Of a DNA stretch of 64,000 bases, positions 10,524 to 19,495 are shown in pieces. The notes beneath the pieces are model-generated. The model made no database searches and was not told the origin of the DNA. It saw only the letters and a program-made list of their open reading frames with translations. Source of the DNA: Aeromicrobium phragmitis (lineage in GTDB: Bacteria > Actinomycetota > Actinomycetes > Propionibacteriales > Nocardioidaceae). The stretch's first letter is position 1, and every line of letters begins with the position of its first letter. The stretch spans positions 1-64,000 of the forward strand of contig NZ_RDBF01000007.1 in assembly GCF_003674095.1 (NCBI RefSeq), written 5' to 3'. A program made the translations under genes and the position numbers.

Positions 10524-11390
10524 ATGAGCACGGACGTCAGCACCAGCAGCCAGCTCGGCCCCACGGGTCGTCCGTTGCCGCAGTTCCGCGAGCCGGGGCC
10601 TCGCAGCTCCACGGCGCCCGCGCAGATCATCGCGATGTGCAACCAGAAGGGCGGCGTCGGCAAGACCACGACGACGATCAACCTCGGCGCCGCGTTGGTC
10701 GAGGAGGGGCGTCGGGTGCTGCTTGTCGACTTCGATCCGCAGGGCTCGATGACGGTCGGCCTGGGGTACAACGCTCACGAGATCGAGCAGAGCATCTACC
10801 ACGCGCTCATGGACCCCGAGGTCACCCTCAAGGACGTCATCGTCTCGACCTCGACCGAGGGGCTCGACCTCGTTCCGGCCAATATCGACCTCTCCGCCGC
10901 CGAGATGCGCCTCGTGAGCGAGGTCGGCCGGGAGCAGGCCCTGGCCCGGGTCCTGCGCCAGGTCGCGCGCGACTACGACGTCGTCTTGATCGACTGCCAG
11001 CCCTCCCTCGGACTGCTGACCGTCAACGCGCTCACCGCCGCGCACGGTGTCATCATCCCGCTGGAGTGCGAGTACTTCGCCCTGCGCGGCGTCGCCCTGC
11101 TCACCGAGACCATCGAGAAGGTCCGCGAGCGCACCAACTTCGACCTTCGCATCGTGGGCCTGCTGGGCACGATGTACGACAGCCGCACCTTGCACGGCCG
11201 CGAAGTGCTGCGGACGCTCGTCGACGGGTGGGGCGACCTCGTCTTCCACACCGTCATTCGGCGAACGGTGAAGTTCTCCGATTCGACGGTCGCGGGCGAG
11301 CCGATCACGAGTTACGCCCCCACGTCGCCCGGTGCCGACTCCTACCGTCAGCTCGCCCGGGAGGTGCTGCAGCGATGCCCCGACGCGTGA
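10524..11390 (+). CDS. parA: ParA/Soj-family ATPase (orphan, next to scpAB)
   Basis: A 288-residue ParA-like ATPase. Deviant Walker A NQKGGVGKTTT lies at about residues 40-50, Walker A' is LLVDFDPQG, and Walker B lies in DVVLIDCQPSLG. The first 30 residues form a Pro/Ser-rich tail. It lies upstream of scpA-scpB as in mycobacteria (Rv1708), away from the usual origin-proximal parAB, so it probably helps chromosome organisation in a way linked to condensin. GAAGGA lies upstream of ATG 10524. It overlaps the next gene by 16 bases. Confidence 0.9.
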   Translation: MSTDVSTSSQLGPTGRPLPQFREPGPRSSTAPAQIIAMCNQKGGVGKTTTTINLGAALVEEGRRVLLVDFDPQGSMTVGLGYNAHEIEQSIYHALMDPEVTLKDVIVSTSTEGLDLVPANIDLSAAEMRLVSEVGREQALARVLRQVARDYDVVLIDCQPSLGLLTVNALTAAHGVIIPLECEYFALRGVALLTETIEKVRERTNFDLRIVGLLGTMYDSRTLHGREVLRTLVDGWGDLVFHTVIRRTVKFSDSTVAGEPITSYAPTSPGADSYRQLAREVLQRCPDA

Positions 11391-11698
11391 ACCTGCCCGG
11401 CGCGGACGAGCTGTTCCGCGCTACCGCACCCCAGCGTGAGGTTCCGGCCGCGCCCGAGCAGGAGTCGGCTGCCGCGGCGCGGGCCAGCGGACGGGTCAAG
11501 CACGACGAGAAGATGACCGTCTACCTGACCTCCGAGGAGCTGCTGGCGCTCGAACAGGCACGGATCCAGTTGCGCGCCGAACTCGGACGCAAGATCGACC
11601 GAGGTCGCTTCGTACGGGCGGCGATCGCGGCCGCGCTGGAGGACCTCGCCGCACAGGGTCGTGACAGCGACGTCGCGCGGAGGCTGGCCGACTCGTGA
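11375..11698 (+). CDS. Small RHH-type DNA-binding protein partner of ParA
   Basis: A 107-residue protein. The first ~40 residues are disordered and Ala/Glu-rich. The rest (KMTVYLTSEELLALEQAR then GRFVRAAIAAALEDL) has the strand-helix-helix pattern of ribbon-helix-helix (CopG/MetJ-like) DNA-binding domains. It begins inside the parA 3' end and ends on the scpA GTG, so it is translated with both. By analogy with ParA/RHH pairs it may be the DNA-binding partner of this orphan ParA; that is inference. Confidence 0.75.
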   Translation: MPRRVNLPGADELFRATAPQREVPAAPEQESAAAARASGRVKHDEKMTVYLTSEELLALEQARIQLRAELGRKIDRGRFVRAAIAAALEDLAAQGRDSDVARRLADS

Positions 11699-12576
11699 GT
11701 ATCGCCGAGATCGACGGGACGGCCCCGGCGGGGGAGTCCGGCTTCTCGGTGACGCTGGGCAACTTCGAGGGGCCCTTCGACCTGCTGCTGCAGCTCATCG
11801 CCAAGCACCAGCTCGACATCACCGAGGTCGCGCTGTCGATGGTGACGACCGAGTTCATCGCCTACACCAAGACGCTCGACGACGATCTCGAGCAGACGAC
11901 CCATTTCCTGCTGGTCGCCGCCACGTTGCTCGATCTCAAGACGGCGCGGCTGCTGCCGCAGGCCGAGGTCGAGGACGAGGACGACCTCGAGCTGCTGGAG
12001 GCGCGTGACCTGCTCTTCGCCCGGCTTCTGCAGTACCGCGCGTTCAAGCACGTGGCGGCGTTCCTCGGCGAACGACTCGATCGCGAGGTGCGCCGCGTTC
12101 CGCGCGCCGTGACTCTCGAGCCGCGGTTCGCCCAGCTGCTGCCCGAGGTCCAGATCCCCGCCACGATCGACGACCTCGCGGCGCTGGCCGCCGCGGCGCT
12201 CGCCCCGAAGCAGCCGCCCGTGCTGTCACTGGCGCACCTGCACGCCCCGGCGGTCAGCGTGCGCGAGCAGGGGCACCTGGTGGTCGACCGCCTGCGTCGT
12301 GAACGGTCCACGACGTTCCGCGCCCTCACCGCCGACGCTCCCGACGTGATCACCAAGGTCGCGCGGTTCCTGGCGCTGCTGGAACTCTTCCGCGAGGGCG
12401 TGCTGGCGTTCGACCAGGCGGTGCCGCTCGGCGACCTGACCGTCCGCTGGACCGGCACCGACGACGGAGACATCGACGTGGGCGACGAGTTCGACGAACC
12501 CGCGCCCGCGGCGGCCGAGCTCCACGCGGTGCCCGACCCTGATCCCGACGAGAGTGACGATGAGCCAGACGCCTGA
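11695..12576 (+). CDS. scpA: Segregation and condensation protein A (kleisin)
   Basis: A 293-residue kleisin subunit of the SMC-ScpAB condensin. It has the family N-terminal motif FSVTLGNFEGPFDLLLQLI, followed by KHQLDITEVALSMV and TLLDLKTARLLPQ. The C-terminal winged helix (about 205-245) binds the SMC head. The last ~40 residues are acidic and Pro-rich, as often in actinobacterial ScpA. GTG start overlaps the upstream stop, and the gene overlaps scpB by about 17 bases. Confidence 0.93.
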   Translation: MSIAEIDGTAPAGESGFSVTLGNFEGPFDLLLQLIAKHQLDITEVALSMVTTEFIAYTKTLDDDLEQTTHFLLVAATLLDLKTARLLPQAEVEDEDDLELLEARDLLFARLLQYRAFKHVAAFLGERLDREVRRVPRAVTLEPRFAQLLPEVQIPATIDDLAALAAAALAPKQPPVLSLAHLHAPAVSVREQGHLVVDRLRRERSTTFRALTADAPDVITKVARFLALLELFREGVLAFDQAVPLGDLTVRWTGTDDGDIDVGDEFDEPAPAAAELHAVPDPDPDESDDEPDA

Positions 12577-13204
12577 GACCGAACCGGTCAGCTACCCCTT
12601 GCGCCCGAGCCTGGAGGCGATCGTGCTGATCGCCGACGAGCCGATCCAGGCCGTCGCGCTCGCCTCCGCCATCGGTCATCCCACCGAGGCGGTCGAGGCG
12701 GCGCTGCGCGAACTGGCCGAGGAGTACACCGCACAAGGCCGCGGTTTCGAATTGCGCGAGGTCGCCGGCGGGTGGCGTTTCTACACCCGCGACGAGTACG
12801 CCGACGCGGTCGCCGCGTTCGTGCTGGACGGCCAGCAGGCCAAGCTGAGCCAGGCGGCCCTGGAGACGCTGGCCGTGGTGGCCTACCGCCAGCCGATCAG
12901 CCGCTCGCGCATCTCGGCGATCCGGGGGGTGAACGTCGACGGCGTCGTGCGCACGCTGCTCACCCGCGGGCTCGTCGAGGAGCAGGGCAGTGACGCGACT
13001 ACCGGTGCGACCCTCTACGGCACCACCGGTTACTTCCTCGAGCGCATGGGTCTCGGCAGCCTCGAGGAGTTGCCGCCGTTGGCGCCGCTGCTGCCCGAGC
13101 TCGACGAGCTCGATGGGGAGCTGGAGCGGGTCGCGGGCGAGGAGGCCGCGTCCACCGAGGAGCCGCAGGGGGCCGACGACACGCAGGAGCCCGCGCATGA
13201 CTGA
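12560..13204 (+). CDS. scpB: Segregation and condensation protein B
   Basis: A 214-residue protein with two winged-helix domains that dimerises on the ScpA linker. Family motifs visible are SLEAIVLIADEPI near the start, AALETLAVVAYRQPISR and IRGVNVDGVVRTLL. An acidic tail ends the protein. ATG 12560 has GAGAG upstream; GTG 12554 would add two residues. Its stop overlaps the rluB ATG, so scpA, scpB and rluB form one unit. Confidence 0.92.
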   Translation: MSQTPETEPVSYPLRPSLEAIVLIADEPIQAVALASAIGHPTEAVEAALRELAEEYTAQGRGFELREVAGGWRFYTRDEYADAVAAFVLDGQQAKLSQAALETLAVVAYRQPISRSRISAIRGVNVDGVVRTLLTRGLVEEQGSDATTGATLYGTTGYFLERMGLGSLEELPPLAPLLPELDELDGELERVAGEEAASTEEPQGADDTQEPAHD

Positions 13205-13940
13205 GATCGAGGACTCCGGCGAGATCCGGCTTCAGAAGGTCCTCGCACAGGCCGGGGTGGCGAGCCGCCGGCGGAGCGAGGAGCTCATGGCCAGCGGACG
13301 TGTGGAGGTCAACGGCGAGGTCGTCACCCGCCTCGGCATCCGTGTCGATCCGCTGCGCGACGTCATCCGCGTCGACGGCCGACGAGTGCCGCCGCCCACC
13401 GAACACGCGTACCTGATGCTCAACAAACCGCGGGGCGTGGTGAGCACGATGTCCGACGAGCAAGGCCGGCCCGACCTGCAGCAGTTCGTCGCCGGACGCG
13501 CCGATCGCCTGTTCCACGTCGGCCGGCTGGATACCGACACGTCCGGTCTGCTCCTTCTCACCAACGACGGAGACCTGGCGCACCGGCTCGCACATCCCTC
13601 GTTCGAGATCACCAAGACCTATGTCGCGCTGGTGCGAGGACAGGTGCCGTCCGGGCTCGGGCGTCGGCTCCGCGACGGCGTCGACCTCGACGACGGCCCG
13701 GCCCGCGTGGACCGGTTCGTGGTCCGCGACCGTGGCCGTGCACAGTCGCTCGTCGAACTCGACATCCATATGGGCCGGAACCGGATCGTCCGCCGGATGC
13801 TCGACGAGGTCGGTCATCCGGTCGTCGAGCTCACGCGCACGGCCTTCGGTCCGCTGCGGCTCGGGGACCTGAAGGTCGGCACGATGCGCGAGCTGTCCCG
13901 TGACGAGCGCGGTGACCTCTTCGATAGCGTGGGAGCATGA
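13197..13940 (+). CDS. rluB: 23S rRNA pseudouridine synthase RluB
   Basis: A 247-residue RsuA/RluB-family enzyme. The N-terminal S4 domain is RLQKVLAQAGVASRRRSEEL. The catalytic motif GRLDTDTSGLLLLTNDG (catalytic Asp after RL) lies mid-protein, followed by GRNRIVRRML. The family isomerises U2605 of 23S rRNA (E. coli numbering). Start ATG 13197 overlaps the scpB stop; the stop overlaps the tyrA ATG. Confidence 0.92.
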   Translation: MTEIEDSGEIRLQKVLAQAGVASRRRSEELMASGRVEVNGEVVTRLGIRVDPLRDVIRVDGRRVPPPTEHAYLMLNKPRGVVSTMSDEQGRPDLQQFVAGRADRLFHVGRLDTDTSGLLLLTNDGDLAHRLAHPSFEITKTYVALVRGQVPSGLGRRLRDGVDLDDGPARVDRFVVRDRGRAQSLVELDIHMGRNRIVRRMLDEVGHPVVELTRTAFGPLRLGDLKVGTMRELSRDERGDLFDSVGA

Positions 13941-14983
13941 CTGCCCCTGTGCCCGGACCCGTGCTCGTCGTCGGGTGCGGACTCATCGGCACGTCGGTGG
14001 CGCTGGGCTTGCGCGCCCGTGACGTCGAGGTCCATTTGCAGGACCTCGACCCGCGCAACGTCGCCCTCGCCGTGCAGGCCGGAGCGGGCACGGACGCCGT
14101 GGTCACCGAGCCTGCGCTCGTGGTCGTCGCCACGCCGCCGGGAGCGGTGGTCGACGCGGTGCGCTCGGCGCTTGCGTCCTACCCGGGGGCCGTCGTCACC
14201 GACGTGGCGAGCGTCAAGGCGCCGATCGTCGAGGCGATCGACGACCCCCGCTTCGTGGGTGGTCACCCGATGGCGGGCAAGGAACGCTCCGGGCCCACCG
14301 CGGGATCGGGCCAGCTCTTCGAGGGCCGGCCGTGGGCCGTCGTCCCCGGTGTCCGCGCGGGCGACGACGCCGTCGCGGTCGTCGAGCGGTGCGTCGTGGA
14401 GCTCGGCGCCGTGCCGTACCGCTTCGAACCTCGTGCCCACGACGACGCCGTCGCGCTGGTCTCGCACGTGCCGCACCTCATGTCCGTCCTCACCGCCAGC
14501 CTGCTGGCCGAGGCCCCCGAGGGCCATGTCGAGCTCGCCGGCCAGGGCCTGCGCGACGTCACCCGGATCGCGCGCAGCGACGCCGATCTGTGGGTCGACA
14601 TCATCGGGCACAACGCCGAGGCGATCACGCCGCTGCTGACCCAGGTGCGCGACCGGCTCGACACGCTGATCGCCGCGGTCTCCGGCGACGCGGTTTCGCT
14701 GGAGTCGCTCCTCGAACGCGGGCGCCAGGGCACCATCACGATCCCCGGCAAACACGGCACGCTGCCCACCGAGCTGGCCTCGGTCTTCGTGCCGATCGAC
14801 GACATGCCCGGTGAGCTCTCGCGGCTCGTCGGCGACGCCGAGGGATCGGTCAACATCGAGGATCTGCGCATCGACCACGAAATGGGCCGACCGGTCGGTC
14901 TGGTCGAGATCGTCGTCCTTCCCGAGCGCGCCGACAAGCTGCTGGACGCCCTGCGCGGCCATGGCTGGGCGGCCTACCGATGA
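13937..14983 (+). CDS. tyrA: Prephenate dehydrogenase with C-terminal ACT domain
   Basis: A 348-residue enzyme oxidising prephenate to 4-hydroxyphenylpyruvate in tyrosine synthesis. The NAD-binding motif VVGCGLIGTSVALGL is followed by VTDVASVKAPI and GGHPMAGKERSG, which are typical TyrA active-site segments. Residues ~275-345 (LASVFVPIDDMPGELSRL...GLVEIVVL) read as an ACT domain, suggesting feedback control by tyrosine. Its insertion between rluB and cmk, with 4-base overlaps on both sides, is typical of Nocardioidaceae-like genomes. Confidence 0.9.
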   Translation: MTAPVPGPVLVVGCGLIGTSVALGLRARDVEVHLQDLDPRNVALAVQAGAGTDAVVTEPALVVVATPPGAVVDAVRSALASYPGAVVTDVASVKAPIVEAIDDPRFVGGHPMAGKERSGPTAGSGQLFEGRPWAVVPGVRAGDDAVAVVERCVVELGAVPYRFEPRAHDDAVALVSHVPHLMSVLTASLLAEAPEGHVELAGQGLRDVTRIARSDADLWVDIIGHNAEAITPLLTQVRDRLDTLIAAVSGDAVSLESLLERGRQGTITIPGKHGTLPTELASVFVPIDDMPGELSRLVGDAEGSVNIEDLRIDHEMGRPVGLVEIVVLPERADKLLDALRGHGWAAYR

Positions 14984-15666
14984 GGAGCACCGTGGGAACA
15001 CCGATCGTCATCGCCATCGACGGCCCGTCCGGGTCGGGCAAGTCGAGCACCTCGCGCGGGGTGGCGTCGGCTCTCGGCTACGACTACCTCGATACGGGTG
15101 CGATGTACCGCGCGATGACCTGGGCGCTGCTGCAGCGGGGGGTCGACGTCGAGGACGCCGACGCGGTGGCGGTCGCGGCGGACGACGTCAGCATCCGCGT
15201 CGGCACCGATCCGCAGGCTCCCACCATTCAGGCGGACGGGACGGACGTCGCGGGTCCCATCCGCCAGGACGAGGTCACCACCGCGGTCAGCCCGGTCTCC
15301 GCCGTACCGCACGTGCGTGAGCTGCTCGTGCGGGCTCAGCGCGAGGTCATCGCCACGTCCTCGGGCGCCGGTCGCGGCATCGTGGTCGAGGGTCGCGACA
15401 TCGGCACGGTGGTGGCTCCCGATGCGCCGCTCAAGGTCTACCTCGTGGCCGACACCGCGGCTCGCGCCGCGCGGCGGGCCGCGGAACTCGGCGGCGTCGA
15501 CGCGTCCCTGACCGAAGCCTCACTCACCCGGCGCGACACCATCGACTCCACGCGCACGGCCTCACCGCTCGTGCAGGCCGACGACGCCGTCGTCGTCGAC
15601 AGCACGCACCTCACCCTCGACGAAGTCATCGAGCACATCGTCGGTCTGGCCCGCGAGCGCTCCTAG
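14980..15666 (+). CDS. cmk: Cytidylate kinase
   Basis: A 228-residue kinase phosphorylating CMP and dCMP. The P-loop is IDGPSGSGKSS near the N-terminus, followed by YLDTGAMYRAMTW and the VVEGRDIGTVVAPDA motif of CMP kinases. ATG 14980 overlaps the tyrA stop; the second half of the NMP-binding insert looks normal. Last gene of this run before a 135-base gap that contains a palindromic repeat. Confidence 0.94.
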   Translation: MRSTVGTPIVIAIDGPSGSGKSSTSRGVASALGYDYLDTGAMYRAMTWALLQRGVDVEDADAVAVAADDVSIRVGTDPQAPTIQADGTDVAGPIRQDEVTTAVSPVSAVPHVRELLVRAQREVIATSSGAGRGIVVEGRDIGTVVAPDAPLKVYLVADTAARAARRAAELGGVDASLTEASLTRRDTIDSTRTASPLVQADDAVVVDSTHLTLDEVIEHIVGLARERS

Positions 15667-15676
15667 CCCTCCGGCC

Positions 15677-15740
15677 CGAGATGTGGTCACTCGTGGGTCA
15701 CGCCGCGCCGGACACGTGATCCGGAACCGACCGCATCTCG
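15677..15740. repeat. Palindromic intergenic repeat, copy 1
   Basis: CGAGATGTGGTC (15677-15688) and its near-complement GACCGCATCTCG (15729-15740, one mismatch) enclose about 40 bases between cmk and der. The left arm and flank, GCCCTCCGGCCCGAGATGTG, continue identically (26 bases from 15667) into GTCACT and recur at 29832-29857. Two intergenic sites sharing sequence and hairpin shape indicate a dispersed REP/MITE-like element. It could form a hairpin in RNA or DNA; its function is unknown. Confidence 0.7.
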
Positions 15741-15801
15741 ACGGCGCGAGGCTCGGCCCGCCTCCACAGTCAACCGGCGTGGTCCGGACCGATAGGATCG
15801 A

Positions 15802-17127
15802 ATGGTGTCAGAACAGCCCGTGCTCGCCGTGATCGGTCGCCCCAATGTGGGCAAGTCGACGCTCGTCAACCGCATCATCGGCCGTCGCGAGGCGGTCGTC
15901 GAAGACGTCCCCGGCGTCACGCGTGATCGGGTGTCCTACGACGCGGTCTGGAACGGCCGCACCTTCACCGTCGTCGACACCGGCGGATGGGACCCGGACG
16001 CGCGCGGGATGGCCGAACGCATCGCCCAGCAGGCCGAAGTCGCGATGACGGTCGCCGACGCGATCCTCTTCGTCGTGGATGCCACCGTGGGGATCACCGA
16101 TGCCGACGAGCGCGTCGTCAAGCTGCTGCGCGCCTCCAAGAAACCCGTCATCCTCGCCGCCAACAAGGTCGACGACCAGCGCTCGGAGCTGGAAGCCGCG
16201 GCGCTGTGGAACCTCGGCCTCGGTGAGCCGATGCCGGTCTCCGCCCTGCACGGGCGCGGGAGCGGCGACCTGCTCGACGCGATCCTCGACGCCCTCCCCG
16301 ACCCGCCGGAGGAGGACTTCGATGCGCCCGCCGGCCCGCGGCGGGTGGCCATCGTCGGCAAGCCGAACGTCGGCAAGTCCAGCCTGCTGAACAAGCTGGC
16401 CGGCGAGGAGCGCGTCGTGGTCGACAACGCGTCGGGCACGACCGTCGACCCGGTCGACGAGATCATCCAGCTCGGCGGCCGCGAATGGACCTTCATCGAC
16501 ACGGCCGGAATCCGCCGGCGGGTCAAGGAAGCGTCCGGGCACGAGTACTACGCGAGCCTGCGGACCAACGCCGCGATCGAGCGCGCCGAGGTCGTCATCA
16601 TGATCGTCGACGCGAGCCAGGCGCTCAGCGAGCAGGACGTGCGCATCATCAACGCCATCCAGGAGGCCGGGCGCGCCCTGGTCATCGCGTTCAACAAGTG
16701 GGACCTGGTCGATGACGAGCGCCGCTACTACCTCGAGCGCGAGATCGACCGCGAACTCGTGCAGGTGCCGTGGGCACCGCGCGTCAACATCGCGGCGCTG
16801 ACCGGCTGGCACGTGGACCGCCTCGTGCGCGCGCTCGACGCCGCCCTGGCAGGCTGGGAGACCCGCGTCCCGACTGGCGCGCTCAACTCGTTCCTCGGTC
16901 GACTGGTCGCCGAGCACCCGCACCCCGTGCGTGGCGGCAAGCAGCCCAAGATCCTGTTCGGCACGCAGGCCGCCACCGCACCGCCGACGTTCGTGCTCTT
17001 CACCTCCGGCAAGCTCGAAGCCGGCTACCTGCGCTTCATCGAACGCCGCCTGCGCGAGGACTTCGGCTTCGTCGGCAGCCCGATCCACCTGCAGCAGCGC
17101 GTCCGGGCGAAGCGCTCCCAGCGCTGA
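15802..17127 (+). CDS. der: Ribosome-assembly GTPase Der (EngA)
   Basis: A 441-residue protein with two tandem G domains: first G1 GRPNVGKST with [10 protein letters not shown] and ANKVD; second G1 GKPNVGKSS with [10 protein letters not shown] and FNKWD. A C-terminal KH-like domain follows. It acts in 50S assembly. A TAGGAT -10 box at 15793-15798 lies only 3-6 bases before ATG 15802/GTG 15805, which suggests a leaderless mRNA beginning at or near the start codon. It ends 29 bases from a convergent glycosyltransferase. Confidence 0.94.
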   Translation: MVSEQPVLAVIGRPNVGKSTLVNRIIGRREAVVEDVPGVTRDRVSYDAVWNGRTFTVVDTGGWDPDARGMAERIAQQAEVAMTVADAILFVVDATVGITDADERVVKLLRASKKPVILAANKVDDQRSELEAAALWNLGLGEPMPVSALHGRGSGDLLDAILDALPDPPEEDFDAPAGPRRVAIVGKPNVGKSSLLNKLAGEERVVVDNASGTTVDPVDEIIQLGGREWTFIDTAGIRRRVKEASGHEYYASLRTNAAIERAEVVIMIVDASQALSEQDVRIINAIQEAGRALVIAFNKWDLVDDERRYYLEREIDRELVQVPWAPRVNIAALTGWHVDRLVRALDAALAGWETRVPTGALNSFLGRLVAEHPHPVRGGKQPKILFGTQAATAPPTFVLFTSGKLEAGYLRFIERRLREDFGFVGSPIHLQQRVRAKRSQR

Positions 17128-17156
17128 TGGCGGCTCGTCCTTCGCGACCGACCCGC

Positions 17157-18026
17157 TCAGTCGGTGGCGGGGGAGCCGAGGACGACGTCGAAGGCGTCGA
17201 CGCTGCGTCCGGGCAACGTGGTCTCGGCCTCGAGATGGACCGCTCCGCTCGGCAGGATGCCGGCGCCGCCCCAGCGCTCCATGACGCGCCACTCGGCGAG
17301 CACGTCCTCGCCGGTGTGGTCGTCGGGTAGGTCGTTCCAGAAGCGGAAGCCGCCGCATGCGACGAGGGCTTCACGGCGGAACATCACGCAAGCGCCGACC
17401 CACGCGACCTTGTAGAGCAGCCAGTGGCCCTCGGGCACGTCGTGCTCGGCCGCCACCTGCGCGAGGTTGGCCGCGTTGTGGAGGGTCCACCGCTCGAAGG
17501 CGGGGTCGCCGCGGCGGATCTTCTCCGGGTGGACCGGGCCGCGCCAGGGCTCGAAGACCGCCCGCTCTCGGGGGCGGTCATCGGCGAGGTAGGACAGCCC
17601 TTGCACCGCCGCGCCGACGAAACCGCAACCCGACTCCACCAACGCCTCATGAAGTCGGCGCAGCTGGTCGGGCTCCAGCCAGACGTCGCTGTCGAGGAAG
17701 AGGACGTAGGGCGCGCTCGACTGTTCGAGCAGGAACTGACGCTGCTCGGCCATCCCGCGGCGCGGCTGGTGCCGCTCGAGCCGGACGCGTCGTCCCTGCG
17801 CCCGCAGGACGCGCACCATCGCCGCGACGGACGCCTGACTCCAGACCGGGTGGTCCTCGGTCTGGTCGCTGATGATGACCGAGAAGTCGGGGACCCGCTG
17901 CCCGGCCAGACCCGAGAGCGTCACGGCCAGTTCGGCGGGTCGCTCGTAGGCGGGGATCAGCACCTCGACATCAGTCGGTAGAGGCTCGGCCGGCCGAGCC
18001 CAGTCGCCTGACCAGCGAGCGCTCAC
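17157..18026 (-). CDS. Glycosyltransferase family 2-like protein
   Basis: A 289-residue cytoplasmic GT-A enzyme. The nucleotide-binding strand is VEVLIPAYERPAEL, and the metal site is the LFLDSDVWLEPDQL segment (D.D). An HWLLYKVAWVGACVMFRREAL region resembles the GT2 acceptor side. No membrane segment is seen. The GTG start overlaps the stop of the hldE-like gene, so it is the last gene of the - strand unit 19.5-17.2. It probably adds a sugar during surface-glycan assembly; donor and acceptor are unknown. Confidence 0.82.
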   Translation of the reverse strand: MSARWSGDWARPAEPLPTDVEVLIPAYERPAELAVTLSGLAGQRVPDFSVIISDQTEDHPVWSQASVAAMVRVLRAQGRRVRLERHQPRRGMAEQRQFLLEQSSAPYVLFLDSDVWLEPDQLRRLHEALVESGCGFVGAAVQGLSYLADDRPRERAVFEPWRGPVHPEKIRRGDPAFERWTLHNAANLAQVAAEHDVPEGHWLLYKVAWVGACVMFRREALVACGGFRFWNDLPDDHTGEDVLAEWRVMERWGGAGILPSGAVHLEAETTLPGRSVDAFDVVLGSPATD

Positions 18027-19495
18027 GGCGGCTCCGGCACGTAGTCGAGAATGCGGACCTGGCCGCCGGCGGCCAGTACCGCCGGTGTCTCCTCGAGCAT
18101 CTGTGGCGTGTAGTCCCCGCCCTTGGCATAGACGTCGGGACGCAGCGCTTCGATGAGCGGGACGACCGTGTCGGTATCGAACGTCGTGACGTAGTCGACG
18201 CAGCTCAGCGCGGCGAGGACCGCGGCGCGGTCCGTGACACCGTTGCGCGGGTGCCCAGGACCCTTCAACCGGCGCGCGGAGTCGTCGGAGTTGACCGCCA
18301 CGACGAGCACGTCACCAAGCTGCTTGGCCTGGTTGAGGTAGCGCGTGTGTCCTCGCAGCAGCATGTCGAAGCACCCGTTGGTCAGGACGATGCGACGCCC
18401 GGCGGCCCGCTCGGCGGCCACGCGGCGGATCAGTTCGTCCTGGTCCAGCGCGGTGTCGGCGAAGCTTCCCAGGTGCCGGGCGAGGTCGGCCGTCGTGCAC
18501 ACCGAGGTGCCCGGATGCCGCACTACGACGTCTGCCGCGGCCTGGCCGAGATCGGCACTCGTCGTGAGCGGGAGACCGGCCGCACGCCCCAGCGTGAGAG
18601 CGGCCACGAAGGTGTCGCCCGCGCCGGAGGCTTGCTTCTCGGTCTGCGGTTGCGCCCACGTGCGGTGCATCGAATCACTGCCGAGGAGGATCGTGCCGTC
18701 GCGGTCCAGGGTGACCACGGCGGCAGCCGCGCCGGTGGCCTCGAGCACCTCTGCGGCGTGCTCCTCGACCACTGCGGCCCGGTCGGCGCCGGCGTCGAAG
18801 GACAGGTCCAGCACTCGAGCGACCTCGGCGGCGTTCGGCGTGACGAGATCGGGTTCCACTACCCGCCAGGGGCGTGGGTCGTGGGCGTCGACCACCGTGA
18901 GGATCCGCTCGCGCCGGTGCGCCAGGGCATCGCATACCGCGCCGGTGAGCAGACCGGAGCCGTAGTCGCAGACCACGACCGCGGCGGCGTCGGCGAGGGC
19001 CTCGGGCACCGTTGCTGCCAGGCGGTCGACGGCGTCCTCGGGCCAGATGCCGGCCGCCTCATCGAGCCGGAGGATCACCTGGTCGCCGCTGATGATGCGG
19101 TACTTGGTGGTGGTCACGCCTCCGGGCTGCTCGACGAGCCCGCTGACGTCGACACCGGCCGCGCCGAGCAGCCGTCGCAGCTCACGGCCGGCGAAGTCGG
19201 CGCCCACGAGCCCGACCATGCGCACACGGGCCCCGAGCGCGGCGAGGTTCATCGCCGTGTTGGCAGCGCCGCCGGGCGCGTAGTCGCGGCGCTCCAGATC
19301 GACGACCGGCGCGGGTGCCTCGCGGCACAGTCGCTCGCTCGTGCCACTCCACCAGCCGTCGAGGATGACGTCGCCGACGACCGTCACGGGTACCTGAAGC
19401 TCGGCGAGGCGCCCGGGCAACCACGTCGAGAGCGCGTTGTGACGCTCGAGTGATTCCGTCGTGGTGGAGACCGGCGACTCGACGTCGGTGCTCAC
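18023..19495 (-). CDS. hldE: HldE-like heptose kinase/nucleotidyltransferase, copy 1 (nucleotidyltransferase motif altered)
   Basis: A 490-residue two-domain protein. Residues ~35-345 form a PfkB kinase (GDVILDGWW, PGGAANTAMNLAALGA, catalytic ASGAGDTF). Residues ~360-490 form a cytidylyltransferase-like domain (TNGCFDMLLRGHTRYL, AVNSDDSARRLKG, YAKGGDY). In HldE the kinase makes heptose 1,7-bisphosphate and the second domain makes ADP-heptose. The family motif HxGH reads LRGH here (380-383): the first His is Leu (CTG), which should weaken adenylyl transfer. GTG start overlaps the aldehyde dehydrogenase stop. A second copy lies at 22.9-24.3 kb. Confidence 0.85.
   Translation of the reverse strand: MSTDVESPVSTTTESLERHNALSTWLPGRLAELQVPVTVVGDVILDGWWSGTSERLCREAPAPVVDLERRDYAPGGAANTAMNLAALGARVRMVGLVGADFAGRELRRLLGAAGVDVSGLVEQPGGVTTTKYRIISGDQVILRLDEAAGIWPEDAVDRLAATVPEALADAAAVVVCDYGSGLLTGAVCDALAHRRERILTVVDAHDPRPWRVVEPDLVTPNAAEVARVLDLSFDAGADRAAVVEEHAAEVLEATGAAAAVVTLDRDGTILLGSDSMHRTWAQPQTEKQASGAGDTFVAALTLGRAAGLPLTTSADLGQAAADVVVRHPGTSVCTTADLARHLGSFADTALDQDELIRRVAAERAAGRRIVLTNGCFDMLLRGHTRYLNQAKQLGDVLVVAVNSDDSARRLKGPGHPRNGVTDRAAVLAALSCVDYVTTFDTDTVVPLIEALRPDVYAKGGDYTPQMLEETPAVLAAGGQVRILDYVPEPP

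Noticed and set aside
18251-19453. A 400-codon + strand frame opposite hldE copy 1
   Set aside because: Antisense shadow; the - strand carries clear kinase and nucleotidyltransferase motifs.
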